Positions 9,072-17,524 of a stretch of 64,000 nt of DNA are shown here, one piece after another (the first letter of the stretch is position 1; each line of letters begins with the position of its first letter). A program made the position numbers and the translations under genes. The notes beneath the pieces are model-generated. The model saw only the letters and a list, made by a program, of their open reading frames with translations, was not told where the DNA came from and searched no databases. Location of the stretch: contig NZ_CP048410.1 of assembly GCF_019357415.1 (NCBI RefSeq), positions 3,312,501 to 3,376,500 on the forward strand, given 5' to 3'. This stretch comes from Gramella sp. MT6. GTDB taxonomy: Bacteria; Bacteroidota; Bacteroidia; Flavobacteriales; Flavobacteriaceae.

Positions 9072-9641
9072 ATGAAAGCAATTATCAAATTTTTTCTATT
9101 GACAATTCTCATTGCGGGTATTTCCGCATGCAGAAATAGCAGCGAAGCAGAAGAAGAGGATATTTCTGCTTCAACAGAACAAGCCAGTGAAGAAAGGCAG
9201 GGCCAGGCTTTTGTAAAGGATGATGTTTCAGAGCCTACTGTTCTCGACATTGCAATACAGTCTGAAGACCACTCGACCCTGGTGGCAGCCGTACAGACCG
9301 CCGAACTGGAAAATGCCTTGGTTAACGCAGGGCCATTAATGGTCTTTGCCCCTACCGATGAAGCGTTTGAAGCACTACCTGAAGGTACCGTGGATGATCT
9401 TTTAAAACCTGAGAATAAAAATAAGCTCTCACTTATACTAAAACACCATGTAACGCCGGGAAAATACGATAAGGAGTTTCTCAAGAAGTTCAAAAAACTG
9501 GGACAGGCCAGTGACCTTAGCGTCCCCGTGGAAGTCAAAGGTGAAGATGTGTATGTGGGTGGAGCTAAAATAATTGCTAGTGTGCCTGCCGGCAACGGGA
9601 TTGTACACGTGGTTGACAAAGTAATAATTCCCGAAAATTAA
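9072..9641 (+). CDS. Fasciclin (FAS1) domain lipoprotein of the nos operon
   Basis: A 189-residue protein with a lipobox (LIAGISAC), an acidic linker and one FAS1 domain. The FAS1 signatures are TVLDIAIQSEDHSTLVAAV, GPLMVFAPTDEAFEALP and the terminal GNGIVHVVDKVI. It sits between the cytochrome and nosZ with 26-32 bp gaps, so it is part of the same transcript. Fasciclin proteins recur near nosZ in Bacteroidetes, but their task is not established. A scaffold holding the cytochrome and NosZ at the membrane is one possibility. Confidence 0.88.
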   Translation: MKAIIKFFLLTILIAGISACRNSSEAEEEDISASTEQASEERQGQAFVKDDVSEPTVLDIAIQSEDHSTLVAAVQTAELENALVNAGPLMVFAPTDEAFEALPEGTVDDLLKPENKNKLSLILKHHVTPGKYDKEFLKKFKKLGQASDLSVPVEVKGEDVYVGGAKIIASVPAGNGIVHVVDKVIIPEN

Positions 9642-9667
9642 TAAGCCTATAAATCAATCTTACAATC

Positions 9668-11632
9668 ATGAAAAAATCAGTTTTATTTATAATATCGCTG
9701 TTCATGTCAGCAACTTTCATTAGCTGTAATAACAGTGAAAACTCCAAAAATGGAGATCGTGGAGCCTTAGCATCCAGTGCCGCTGAAAAAACATACGTGG
9801 CGCCCGGAGAACATGATGAGTTCTACGCGTTCATCTCAGGAGGGTTTAGCGGACAGTTATCTGTCTACGGTCTGCCTTCCGGAAGGTTATTAAAGGTTAT
9901 TCCTGTATTTTCTCAGGACGCTGAAAAGGCCTGGGGATATAACGAGGAAACAAAACCTATGTTAAACACTTCCCACGGATTTATCCCATGGGATGATGCT
10001 CACCACCCCGACATTTCCCAAACCGCTGGAAAACTGGATGGACGCTGGGTATTTATTAACGGTAACAATACGCCGAGAATTGCCAAGATAGACCTTACTA
10101 CTTTCGAGACTACAGAGATCATTGAAGTACCAAACTCTGCAGGAAACCACAGTTCATCTTTCGTTACTGAAAATACTGAATATGTTGTCGCAGGAACCAG
10201 GTTCTCTGTACCAGTACCTCAGCGCGACATGCCTATAAATGAATACAAAGGTAATTTTAAAGGTGCGCTTACATTCATTAGCGTAGAACCCGAAGAAGGG
10301 CATATGGACATCAAATTCCAACTAATGATGCCTGGATTTGATTATGATCTTGCTCATCCGGGACGTGGAAAATCCCACGGCTGGTTCTTTTTCTCTACTT
10401 ATAACACCGAAGAGGCCAACACCCTTATGGAAGTTAACTCTTCACAGAACGATAAGGACTTTATCGCGGCGGTTAATTGGAAGAAGATCGAAGAATATGT
10501 GAATAACGGCGGTGGTAATAAAGTGCCGGCAAATTATGCTCATAATATCTACGACGAGGAAACTCATACGGCAACCTCAACAATGAAGAAAGAGGTGCTT
10601 ACAGTAGATCCTCTGGAAGTTCCTGGAGCAGTATTCCTTTTACCTACTCCTAAATCCCCTCACGGTTGTGATGTGGATCCAACAGGAGAGTATATCATTG
10701 GGAACGGTAAACTATCAGCCGACCTTACCGTTCACTCCTATTCTAAGATGATAGATGCAATAGAGAATGAAAAATTTGACGGAGATGCATACGGAATTCC
10801 GATCCTGAAATTTGAGGACGTTCTTGCAGGAACTGTTAAACAGGCAGGTCTGGGACCACTTCATACAGAATTTGACGGTAAAGGAAACGGATATACTTCT
10901 TTCTTCATCTCTTCTGAAGTTGTAAAGTGGAACGTTGAAACCCAGGAGGTAATAGACAGAAAACCTAGTTATTACTCTGTAGGGCACGTAATGATTCCAG
11001 GAGGAAACTCTGCTGAACCATTCGGTAAGTATGTTGTTTCAATGAACAAAATCACTAAAGATCGTTATCTGCCTACAGGTCCTGAGGTAACTCATTCTGC
11101 ACAGCTTTATGATATCTCTGGAGAAAAAATGGAGTTACTACTTGATTTTCCAACTATTGGAGAACCGCATTACGCGGCAGGTATTCCGGCAGATATTATC
11201 AAACCTAATTCCAAGAAGATCTATAAACTGGATGAGAACAAACACGAACACGCAACCCTTTCTAACGGAGATGCCCGCGTGGAAAGAGACGGGAATGAGG
11301 TTCATGTTTATATGACCATGATTAGAAGCCACTTTACACCTGACAATATTGAAGGTATCAAAGTTGGAGATAAAGTGTACTTCCACGTTACCAATCACGA
11401 ACAGGATTACGATGTGCCCCACGGAATCAGTATGATCGGTGCCAACACCTCTGAATTGTTGATTATGCCCGGACAGACCGAAACCTTCGTCTGGGAACCA
11501 AAACAACCCGGAGTGTGGCCATTCTACTGTACCGACTTCTGTTCAGCACTGCACCAGGAAATGCAGGGATATGTTAGAGTCTCTCCTGCTGACTCAAACA
11601 TAGAACTAAGCTGGTCACTAGGTGAAGATTGA
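9668..11632 (+). CDS. nosZ: Nitrous-oxide reductase, clade II, lipoprotein-type signal
   Basis: The catalytic enzyme reducing N2O to N2 outside the cytoplasmic membrane. The 654-residue chain has an N-terminal seven-bladed propeller with CuZ ligand candidates (H103, H112-H113 in DDAHHPD and later His such as SPHGCDVDP). The C-terminal cupredoxin domain has a complete CuA site, FYCTDFCSALHQEM (C621, C625, H629, M632). The N-terminus is a Sec signal with a lipobox (FISC, Cys20), not a Tat RR motif, which marks clade II. No nir or nor genes accompany it. A hairpin with a T-rich tail follows the stop codon, so nosZ is probably made in excess of the downstream maturation genes. Confidence 0.97.
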   Translation: MKKSVLFIISLFMSATFISCNNSENSKNGDRGALASSAAEKTYVAPGEHDEFYAFISGGFSGQLSVYGLPSGRLLKVIPVFSQDAEKAWGYNEETKPMLNTSHGFIPWDDAHHPDISQTAGKLDGRWVFINGNNTPRIAKIDLTTFETTEIIEVPNSAGNHSSSFVTENTEYVVAGTRFSVPVPQRDMPINEYKGNFKGALTFISVEPEEGHMDIKFQLMMPGFDYDLAHPGRGKSHGWFFFSTYNTEEANTLMEVNSSQNDKDFIAAVNWKKIEEYVNNGGGNKVPANYAHNIYDEETHTATSTMKKEVLTVDPLEVPGAVFLLPTPKSPHGCDVDPTGEYIIGNGKLSADLTVHSYSKMIDAIENEKFDGDAYGIPILKFEDVLAGTVKQAGLGPLHTEFDGKGNGYTSFFISSEVVKWNVETQEVIDRKPSYYSVGHVMIPGGNSAEPFGKYVVSMNKITKDRYLPTGPEVTHSAQLYDISGEKMELLLDFPTIGEPHYAAGIPADIIKPNSKKIYKLDENKHEHATLSNGDARVERDGNEVHVYMTMIRSHFTPDNIEGIKVGDKVYFHVTNHEQDYDVPHGISMIGANTSELLIMPGQTETFVWEPKQPGVWPFYCTDFCSALHQEMQGYVRVSPADSNIELSWSLGED

Positions 11633-11681
11633 TGTTTAGTTAGATTGGAAATGCATGAATGAGACGGCGTGTGTTTCCGTA

Positions 11682-11713
11682 AGGCGGGAGGTTGATGAGC
11701 TCTCGCCTTTCTC
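11682..11713 (+). terminator. Partial terminator (attenuator) between nosZ and the nos maturation genes
   Basis: AGGCGGGAG (11682-11690) and CTCTCGCCT (11700-11708) pair over 9 bp with one G-U wobble and a 9-nt loop, followed by TTCTCTT. It lies 50 bp after nosZ and 20 bp before the next gene of the same strand, a good place for reducing transcription of the accessory genes. Confidence 0.55.
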
Positions 11714-11728
11714 TTAAAATATATAACG

Positions 11729-12346
11729 ATGAAAAAAGCCGGAATAATAATGATCATTGGCTCTCTGCTTTTGCTGGGCCTGTTTAAGTTCCCTCTGTGG
11801 AATATCATGCTGGGTGCTCCGCAATATCCTGATCCTCTTGGAATGAATATCCACATAACGGGGATTAAAGGAGTTCACGAGTTCGATATTCAAAACATAG
11901 ATGGCCTTAACCATTATATAGGGATGAAAAAGATCCCTAAACCTGAAGAAATGTGGGAGTTTGATGTATTTCCAAAGGTGATTTTGGGAATGGTGATCCT
12001 GGGAGTGGTAATAGGTCTTTTAGGCATTTTCAAAAAACTAAGCTTTAGGTGGTTCCTGGGCTGGCTTATCCTGATGAGCATCCTTGGAGTTCTTGGAATG
12101 TATGACTTCAATCTCTGGCTTACCGAATATGGTACCGACCTGGACCCGAATGCCATCATGAAAATGACACATCCAGACGGATCGCCAATGACCTACAAGC
12201 CACCTCTGTTCGGGCACCAGAAAATGCTGAATTTTGACGTGGATTCCTATCCGCATACAGGAGGCTATATGCTGTTTGCTGGAATGCTACTTACTCTCAT
12301 TGCATTCTTCGTTGGAAAAAGAGAATGGAAAACTCAAAAAATTTAG
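11729..12346 (+). CDS. Integral membrane protein of the nos operon, function unknown
   Basis: A 205-residue protein with about four membrane segments: residues 5-30, 82-101, about 108-126 and about 180-196. Two periplasmic-type loops separate them. The first loop contains GLNHYIGMKKI and the second a DLDPNAIMKMTHPDGSPM stretch, giving clustered Met and His that could bind copper. It lies between nosZ and nosL, the place where clade II clusters of Bacteroidetes carry a small membrane protein (in Epsilonproteobacteria a different one, NosB). I cannot assign a function. A role in copper delivery to NosZ or in electron transfer is inference from position and the Met/His content. Confidence 0.75.
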   Translation: MKKAGIIMIIGSLLLLGLFKFPLWNIMLGAPQYPDPLGMNIHITGIKGVHEFDIQNIDGLNHYIGMKKIPKPEEMWEFDVFPKVILGMVILGVVIGLLGIFKKLSFRWFLGWLILMSILGVLGMYDFNLWLTEYGTDLDPNAIMKMTHPDGSPMTYKPPLFGHQKMLNFDVDSYPHTGGYMLFAGMLLTLIAFFVGKREWKTQKI

Positions 12347-12349
12347 ATC

Positions 12350-12784
12350 ATGAAAAGTTCAATTTACATACTCATTTTAGCCTTAAGCCTGATCTCCTGC
12401 GAAATAGGTCCAGAACCCATCCATTATGGAGAAGATGGCTGCGAATACTGCAAAATGACCATCGTTGATCGACAGCATGCTGCCGAACTGGTTACCAGTA
12501 AAGGCAAGGTTTATAAATTCGATGCGATTGAATGCATGGTCAATTTCAGGAAAGATCACAAGGATATTCAATATGCTCTTTACCTGGTTACTGATTTCAG
12601 TAATCCGGGAGAGCTTGTAGATGCTACTATATCTACATTCCTGATCAGTGAAAATATTTCGAGTCCAATGGGCGCAAATCTTTCAGCTTTTTATGATGAA
12701 TCTGCTGCTAGAGAGATCCAATCAACTCATGGAGGAGAAATATATGACTGGCATGAAATTCAACCATTTATCGGTAAAAACTAA
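12350..12784 (+). CDS. nosL: NosL copper-chaperone lipoprotein
   Basis: A 144-residue exported protein, lipobox LISC (Cys about 17). The NosL signature follows: GCEYCKMTIVDRQHAAE with the C-x-x-C-x-M type metal site, then KFDAIECMVNF. NosL proteins bind Cu(I) and supply copper for the CuZ centre of NosZ with the NosDFY transporter. Only 3 bp separate it from the previous gene and from nosD, so these genes are read as one unit. Confidence 0.93.
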   Translation: MKSSIYILILALSLISCEIGPEPIHYGEDGCEYCKMTIVDRQHAAELVTSKGKVYKFDAIECMVNFRKDHKDIQYALYLVTDFSNPGELVDATISTFLISENISSPMGANLSAFYDESAAREIQSTHGGEIYDWHEIQPFIGKN

Positions 12785-12787
12785 CCT

Positions 12788-14035
12788 TTGAGACTCCCTG
12801 TTTTCATATTGATCCTTTTGGCACTTTCCTTCAGTAATGCAAAGGCAGAACAGCTTGAAGTATGCAATAGCTGTGAGTATAAAAATATTAAGACTGCTAT
12901 TAAAAGTGCTGCGGCCGGTGATACCGTCGTGATAAAAAAGGGTACCTACCGGGAATTCAATTTACAGATCACCAAACCGCTCACTATTATCGGGGAGGAT
13001 CATCCCGTTATAGACGGTGAGGACCGAGGCGAGATCATTACTATAGAATCCGATAATGTGACCATCGACGGACTTAAGATCATCAATGTAGGTACCAGCT
13101 ATACAACCGATTATGCTGCTGTGCGGGTGGTGAAAAGCGAAAACTTTCTTATTCAAAACCTCCAGCTGGAAAAGCTGTTTTTCGGAATATATCTTGAAAA
13201 AGCCAAAAAGGGCAAGGTGATAAACAATACAATTCTGGGTGACGCGGTTGAGGAGTACAGTTCCGGTAATGGCATACAGCTCTGGTACTGCGAAGATATA
13301 GAAGTGACCGGCAATAAGATCCAAAAAGTACGTGATGGGATTTACCTGGAGTTTTCAGATGACATCCTCATAGAGGATAATCTTAGCAAGGACAACCTTC
13401 GTTACGGACTTCATTTTATGTTTTCTAATAATGATTCCTATGAAAACAACATTTTTGAAAATAATGGTGCAGGCGTAGCTGTGATGTTCTCCAAGTTCAT
13501 TACGATGAAGGGAAATATCTTCCGCAAGAATTGGGGACCGGCTTCCTTCGGATTGCTGCTCAAAGAGATCAATGATTCAGAAATAAGCAATAATAATTTT
13601 GAAGAAAATACAGTAGGTATCAATATCGAAGGCTCGAACCGCATCAACTATAACAATAATGATTTCAGAAATAACGGCTGGGCTGTAAAAGTGCGCGGCG
13701 CCTGCTATTCGAACATTTTCACAAAGAATAACTTCTTCAACAATTCATTCGACATTTCCTATAACAGCAAGCTAAATGATAACAGTTTTGACAGAAATTA
13801 CTGGAGCAGCTATACGGGTTATGACCTCAACAAGGACGGCCTGGGCGATGTCCCGTACCGACCAGTAAAGCTGTTTTCCTACATCGTAAACCGAACCCCG
13901 GAAACCATCATCCTTTTAAGAAGTCTGTTCATCGACATTATCGATTTTTCGGAAAAGGTTTCCCCGGTATTTACACCAGATAACCTGATGGATCAAAATC
14001 CATTATTAAAACCCGTCTCTCATGATATCAATTGA
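12788..14035 (+). CDS. nosD: NosD, periplasmic copper-processing protein
   Basis: A 415-residue right-handed beta-helix protein with a signal peptide (cleavage after SNAKA). Parallel beta-helix/NosD repeats run through the middle (GNGIQLWYCEDIEVTGN, NNIFENNGAGVAVMF and similar), and the C-terminal NRTPETIILLRSLFID region is typical of NosD. It docks on the NosFY ABC transporter and works in CuZ assembly. The first usable codon is TTG at 12788, just after the nosL stop. Its end overlaps nosF by 14 bp, suggesting translational coupling. Confidence 0.93.
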   Translation: MRLPVFILILLALSFSNAKAEQLEVCNSCEYKNIKTAIKSAAAGDTVVIKKGTYREFNLQITKPLTIIGEDHPVIDGEDRGEIITIESDNVTIDGLKIINVGTSYTTDYAAVRVVKSENFLIQNLQLEKLFFGIYLEKAKKGKVINNTILGDAVEEYSSGNGIQLWYCEDIEVTGNKIQKVRDGIYLEFSDDILIEDNLSKDNLRYGLHFMFSNNDSYENNIFENNGAGVAVMFSKFITMKGNIFRKNWGPASFGLLLKEINDSEISNNNFEENTVGINIEGSNRINYNNNDFRNNGWAVKVRGACYSNIFTKNNFFNNSFDISYNSKLNDNSFDRNYWSSYTGYDLNKDGLGDVPYRPVKLFSYIVNRTPETIILLRSLFIDIIDFSEKVSPVFTPDNLMDQNPLLKPVSHDIN

Positions 14036-14732
14036 AAACCTTCACAAAAAATTCGGCAAGAACGAAGTCCTGAAAGGCATTGATCTTAACATCGAACAGG
14101 GAGGCATATTTGCCGTGCTTGGGCCTAATGGCTCCGGAAAGACCACCCTGATAAAAAGTATTTTAGGGATGGTAGTTCCAAATTCGGGAAGTATCAAAAT
14201 CAATGGAAAATCAGTAAAAAACGACTGGAAATACCGAAATAATATTGATTATCTGCCCCAGATCGCGAATTTTCCAGGAAACCTTACAGTTCGGGAATTA
14301 ATTCGCATGATCAAAGACCTTAGATCCTATAAAAAAGCTGATGACCTGAGGCTTATCGAGCTATTCAAACTTGAGCCTTTCCTGGATAAAAAACTGAGTA
14401 ACCTTTCCGGGGGAACCAAACAAAAGGTGAACCTGGTTCTTACCTTCATGTTCGATAGTTCGCTTATCATCCTCGACGAACCCACCACTGGTCTGGATCC
14501 CATTTCACATATAAGGCTTAAAGAGCTTATCACTTCTGAAAAGCAAAAAGGAAAGACCATTCTTATCACTTCTCATATCATGAGTTTCGTGGAAGAAATT
14601 GCAGACGAGATCGTCTTCCTGCTTGAGGGCAAGATCTATTTTAAAGGAGGTATCCCGGCATTGAAGACCAAGACCGAACAGCCCGACTTCGAACACGCGA
14701 TCGCATCAATTTTAACTACCAGTTATGTTTAA
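14022..14732 (+). CDS. nosF: NosF, ATPase of the Nos ABC transporter
   Basis: A 236-residue ABC ATPase with Walker A GPNGSGKTTL (about residue 35-44), signature LSGGTKQKV, Walker B LIILDEPTTGLDP and the H-loop ITSH. It pairs with NosY, and the NosDFY complex is needed to mature the copper cluster of NosZ. It overlaps nosD by 14 bp and nosY by 8 bp. Confidence 0.94.
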   Translation: MISIENLHKKFGKNEVLKGIDLNIEQGGIFAVLGPNGSGKTTLIKSILGMVVPNSGSIKINGKSVKNDWKYRNNIDYLPQIANFPGNLTVRELIRMIKDLRSYKKADDLRLIELFKLEPFLDKKLSNLSGGTKQKVNLVLTFMFDSSLIILDEPTTGLDPISHIRLKELITSEKQKGKTILITSHIMSFVEEIADEIVFLLEGKIYFKGGIPALKTKTEQPDFEHAIASILTTSYV

Positions 14733-15507
14733 GATATTAAAATACAGTTTCTACGACCTAATGCGAAGCCGCTGGAGCTACGTGTATTTTCTATTTTACC
14801 TGTTGCTAGGGCTCGTTTTATTGTTCCTGAACAATGACCTGTCCAAGGCGGTAATAACTCTAATGAATGTGATCATCATCCTGGTACCCCTAATCGGGAC
14901 CATTTTCGGGGTCATGTATTATTACAATTCCAAGGAATTTACGGAACTGCTGCTGGCGCAACCAGTAAAACGGAGTTCCATCTTTCTAGGTCAGTATTTC
15001 GGTGTATCATTATCACTGGCAATGAGCCTGGTGATTGGCCTTGGCATGCCTTTTATCTTCTACGGAATATTCAACAGTGATGCTATTGGCAATTTCGCCT
15101 TGCTGTTGATAACCGGGGCCTTCCTAACCATGATCTTTACCGCGCTGGCTTTTGTGATCGCACTGGTAAATGATAACAAGATAAAAGGCTTTGGTTATGC
15201 CATCCTGCTCTGGCTTTTCCTGGCGGTGATCTATGACGGAATATTTTTGATGTCGCTGGTCTTCTTTGAGGATTATCCACTGGACAGATTTTCGCTGGCA
15301 GCCACCATGCTGAATCCTATAGATCTTTCGAGGGTTTTGATCCTTTTGAAAATGGACATTTCTGCCCTATTGGGTTATACGGGAGCTGTTTTTCAGAAGT
15401 TCTTCGGGACAAACCAGGGGATCATTTTGTCTTCTTTGATGCTCATATTATGGGTGAGTATTCCGCTGTATCATATCAGAAGGATCTCAACAAGAAAAGA
15501 CTTCTAG
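14725..15507 (+). CDS. nosY: NosY, permease of the Nos ABC transporter
   Basis: A 260-residue membrane protein with about six membrane segments and the EFTELLLAQPVKRSSI motif near the second one that is typical of NosY/ABC-2 permeases. It is the last gene of the overlapping nosD-nosF-nosY string and forms the membrane part of that transporter. Confidence 0.92.
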   Translation: MFKILKYSFYDLMRSRWSYVYFLFYLLLGLVLLFLNNDLSKAVITLMNVIIILVPLIGTIFGVMYYYNSKEFTELLLAQPVKRSSIFLGQYFGVSLSLAMSLVIGLGMPFIFYGIFNSDAIGNFALLLITGAFLTMIFTALAFVIALVNDNKIKGFGYAILLWLFLAVIYDGIFLMSLVFFEDYPLDRFSLAATMLNPIDLSRVLILLKMDISALLGYTGAVFQKFFGTNQGIILSSLMLILWVSIPLYHIRRISTRKDF

Positions 15508-15588
15508 ATAAAGTGGAGAATGATGAGAATGCTCATATAATTTGGGCTGAATACTATATAAATTAGTGACTATCTAAAAAATTTTGTC

Positions 15589-16201
15589 ATGCGTGAACTA
15601 CTATTACACAGCCTGAAAAACTCCTTAAGCTACCCTGAATATATGGAGCTTCTGGAAGAACTTGTAGAAAATAAAAGCACTACAGGAAATCTTACTAAAG
15701 ACAGGGTGAATTTTACAGCACTCAACTTCAAGCGCGTTCAAAGGCTTAACAAGACGATAAGTTTAAACCCGAAGCAGGAAGAACAATTCAAGTATATCGA
15801 AAACAGGCAAACCTGGCTCGTACTTCTTGAGCCCTGGTGCGCCGACGGTGCTCAAAGCATTCCTGTACTGAATCAAATAGCTGAGGCTTCAGAAAATATC
15901 AATCTTAGGATAGTTCTAAGGGATGAAAATCCTGAACTGATGGATCATTTTCTTACTGAAGGCACCCGTTCCATCCCCAAACTGATCATCCTAGATGAAG
16001 AGCTTGATGTCATGACCACCTGGGGGGCCAAGGTCGTCAACCGCTACTCAAATGGTCATAGACCATAAAAAAGAATTCGGAAGAATAGACACTAATTTCA
16101 AGGCCAAACTTCAGGTCTGGTACAATAAGGATCGTGGGATGAGCATTATCAACGAACTGGCAGATATTGTTCAGAATCTTGAAAAAGGCTCCCTGGTTTA
16201 A
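15589..16201 (+). pseudogene. Thioredoxin-family protein with a +1 frameshift in a G6 run
   Basis: The first 147 codons encode a thioredoxin fold. LVLLEPWCADGAQSIPVL carries a WC-x-x-x variant with only one cysteine, and RSIPKLIILDEE holds the cis-Pro region. At TGGGGGGCC (16020-16028) the frame slips: as written it ends at 16068 in an unrelated tail. Dropping one G gives WGPRSSTATQMVIDHKKEF and a natural C-terminus VWYNKDRGMSIINELADIV ending with TAA at 16199-16201. That C-terminus is typical of this Flavobacteriia family, so the upstream 159-residue product is truncated by the slip. Sequencing error, phase-variable slippage or true decay are all possible. The restored end overlaps the convergent gene by 3-4 bp. 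Confidence 0.8.
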
Positions 16202-17406
16202 TCTTTTGCTAAGAACTGGCCGGCCAGGATCGTAGCGATCCCCACGCAAAGAACCAGGCTGGCCAGGCTTATTAGCCAGTGCACGGCGGCTATGGCTGGC
16301 ACTACCTCTAAATTTACCAGTCCACGAGCGAAAATGAACAATTCGGTTAGAAAAAATCCCACCAGGTAGAAATTCAGCTGAAATCTGGATAATTTCAGCA
16401 TCTCAAAGTAATTAAGAAATATCAGCAAGAGAGTGCTTACTACTCCTAGGAAAACCCAGTGGATATAACTGATGATCATATCCATATTGGTGAAGATGAC
16501 TTCAGAGATCACAGGGAATGCACCCAGGATCTGCGCGATAAGTTTTACCGAAAACAGGAATACCACCATCCTTATCGAAAACCTGAATAAATCGGACAGG
16601 CTTCGGAAAATCTCAAGAGCTTTTGAGTATATCGCCCTAAAGAAAATTCCGAAAGCGATAAATTGTAATACACCTCCTATCAGGGCTAAAAGGTAAAAAG
16701 GCCAATCTGGCTTCATCCATAAAACAGAGAGAAAGAAAGTAAGAATGACTCCTGCATTCAGCAGAGAATAAAACTTCTTAAAAGTATGTTCAGGAAGAGA
16801 AAAGCCAATCTTTTCGAGTATGTAAATAAAAATGCCAAAAAGAGCGACTATAAACCAACCATTATACTGGAAATGAAGGTAAAAATAGATCGCATTCCTG
16901 TACCAGGCAGAGCCGCTTCCCGCATTACTCATGATAATACCCAGGGCCCAGGGACCAATACTGGAAATCACCATATACCAGAGCGAAATCCTCACCAGTT
17001 TATACGAAGCTTTCTTCTTAAGATCTTCAGGACAGTGTTTAAAGAAGAAATAGACAAACCAGTAAGAAGCTATCAGGAAAAGAGTGGAAAAAATAATCGA
17101 AAATAAGGTATAGCCGGTAAAAGGAAAAGTGAACAGCATGCCTACTATGGTCGCCTGGGTAAACCAAAAAAGGATGCGGTATTTTTTATCGATAGCCTGA
17201 GAACTCAGATAGGTAAAATAGAGCAAAGTGGTCAATGCCGTATAAACCCAGCCAAGCAGGGCGATATGTGAATGAGTATGAACAATGTACTTATAGGTTC
17301 CCGGAATATCCATCACCGCAAAAAGTCTAAGCCCAAGTCCTAACAAGGCTATAAGGCAAAAGTAAACCACCGCTATAAAGCTATGTTTTTTAAGCATTCT
17401 AATCAT
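16198..17406 (-). CDS. Heme-copper-oxidase subunit I-like membrane protein of the NO/N2O cluster
   Basis: A 402-residue protein of about 11-12 membrane segments. Histidines sit inside or at the edge of several segments: HTHSHIALLGW in the second, FYLHFQYNGWF in the middle, SYIHWVFLGV and AAVHWLISL later. This pattern resembles the heme-binding helices of the heme-copper oxidase / NO reductase superfamily, but the full set of CuB and heme ligands cannot be matched by eye. It could also be an NnrS-like or assembly-type relative. It is read divergently from the Rrf2 gene, sharing the 118-bp region with the operator-like site, which points to a job in NO or N2O metabolism. Confidence 0.7.
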   Translation of the reverse strand: MIRMLKKHSFIAVVYFCLIALLGLGLRLFAVMDIPGTYKYIVHTHSHIALLGWVYTALTTLLYFTYLSSQAIDKKYRILFWFTQATIVGMLFTFPFTGYTLFSIIFSTLFLIASYWFVYFFFKHCPEDLKKKASYKLVRISLWYMVISSIGPWALGIIMSNAGSGSAWYRNAIYFYLHFQYNGWFIVALFGIFIYILEKIGFSLPEHTFKKFYSLLNAGVILTFFLSVLWMKPDWPFYLLALIGGVLQFIAFGIFFRAIYSKALEIFRSLSDLFRFSIRMVVFLFSVKLIAQILGAFPVISEVIFTNMDMIISYIHWVFLGVVSTLLLIFLNYFEMLKLSRFQLNFYLVGFFLTELFIFARGLVNLEVVPAIAAVHWLISLASLVLCVGIATILAGQFLAKD

Positions 17407-17457
17407 CCAAATCTCATTTTAAGAATCCTTGAAGGATAAATAATTTAGATATTAATA

Positions 17458-17486
17458 ATAAAAAAGGACATTTTTATCTTATTTAT
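17458..17486. promoter_or_regulatory. Imperfect inverted repeat between the divergent membrane protein and rrf2 genes
   Basis: The left arm ATAAAAAAGGACA (17458-17470) and the complement of 17474-17486 agree at 10 of 13 positions around a 3-nt centre. The left arm shares the AAGGACA core with the 42-bp palindrome in front of the nos operon. It is likely the autoregulatory and divergent operator of the Rrf2 protein. Confidence 0.5.
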
Positions 17487-17524
17487 TATCTTATATCATT
17501 TAATTTTATGCAAACTGAATTTAT

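Noticed and set aside
15836..15850. Thioredoxin-like gene as an active disulfide reductase
   Set aside because: The active-site position reads WCADGA with only one cysteine, so a classical CxxC redox centre is absent.
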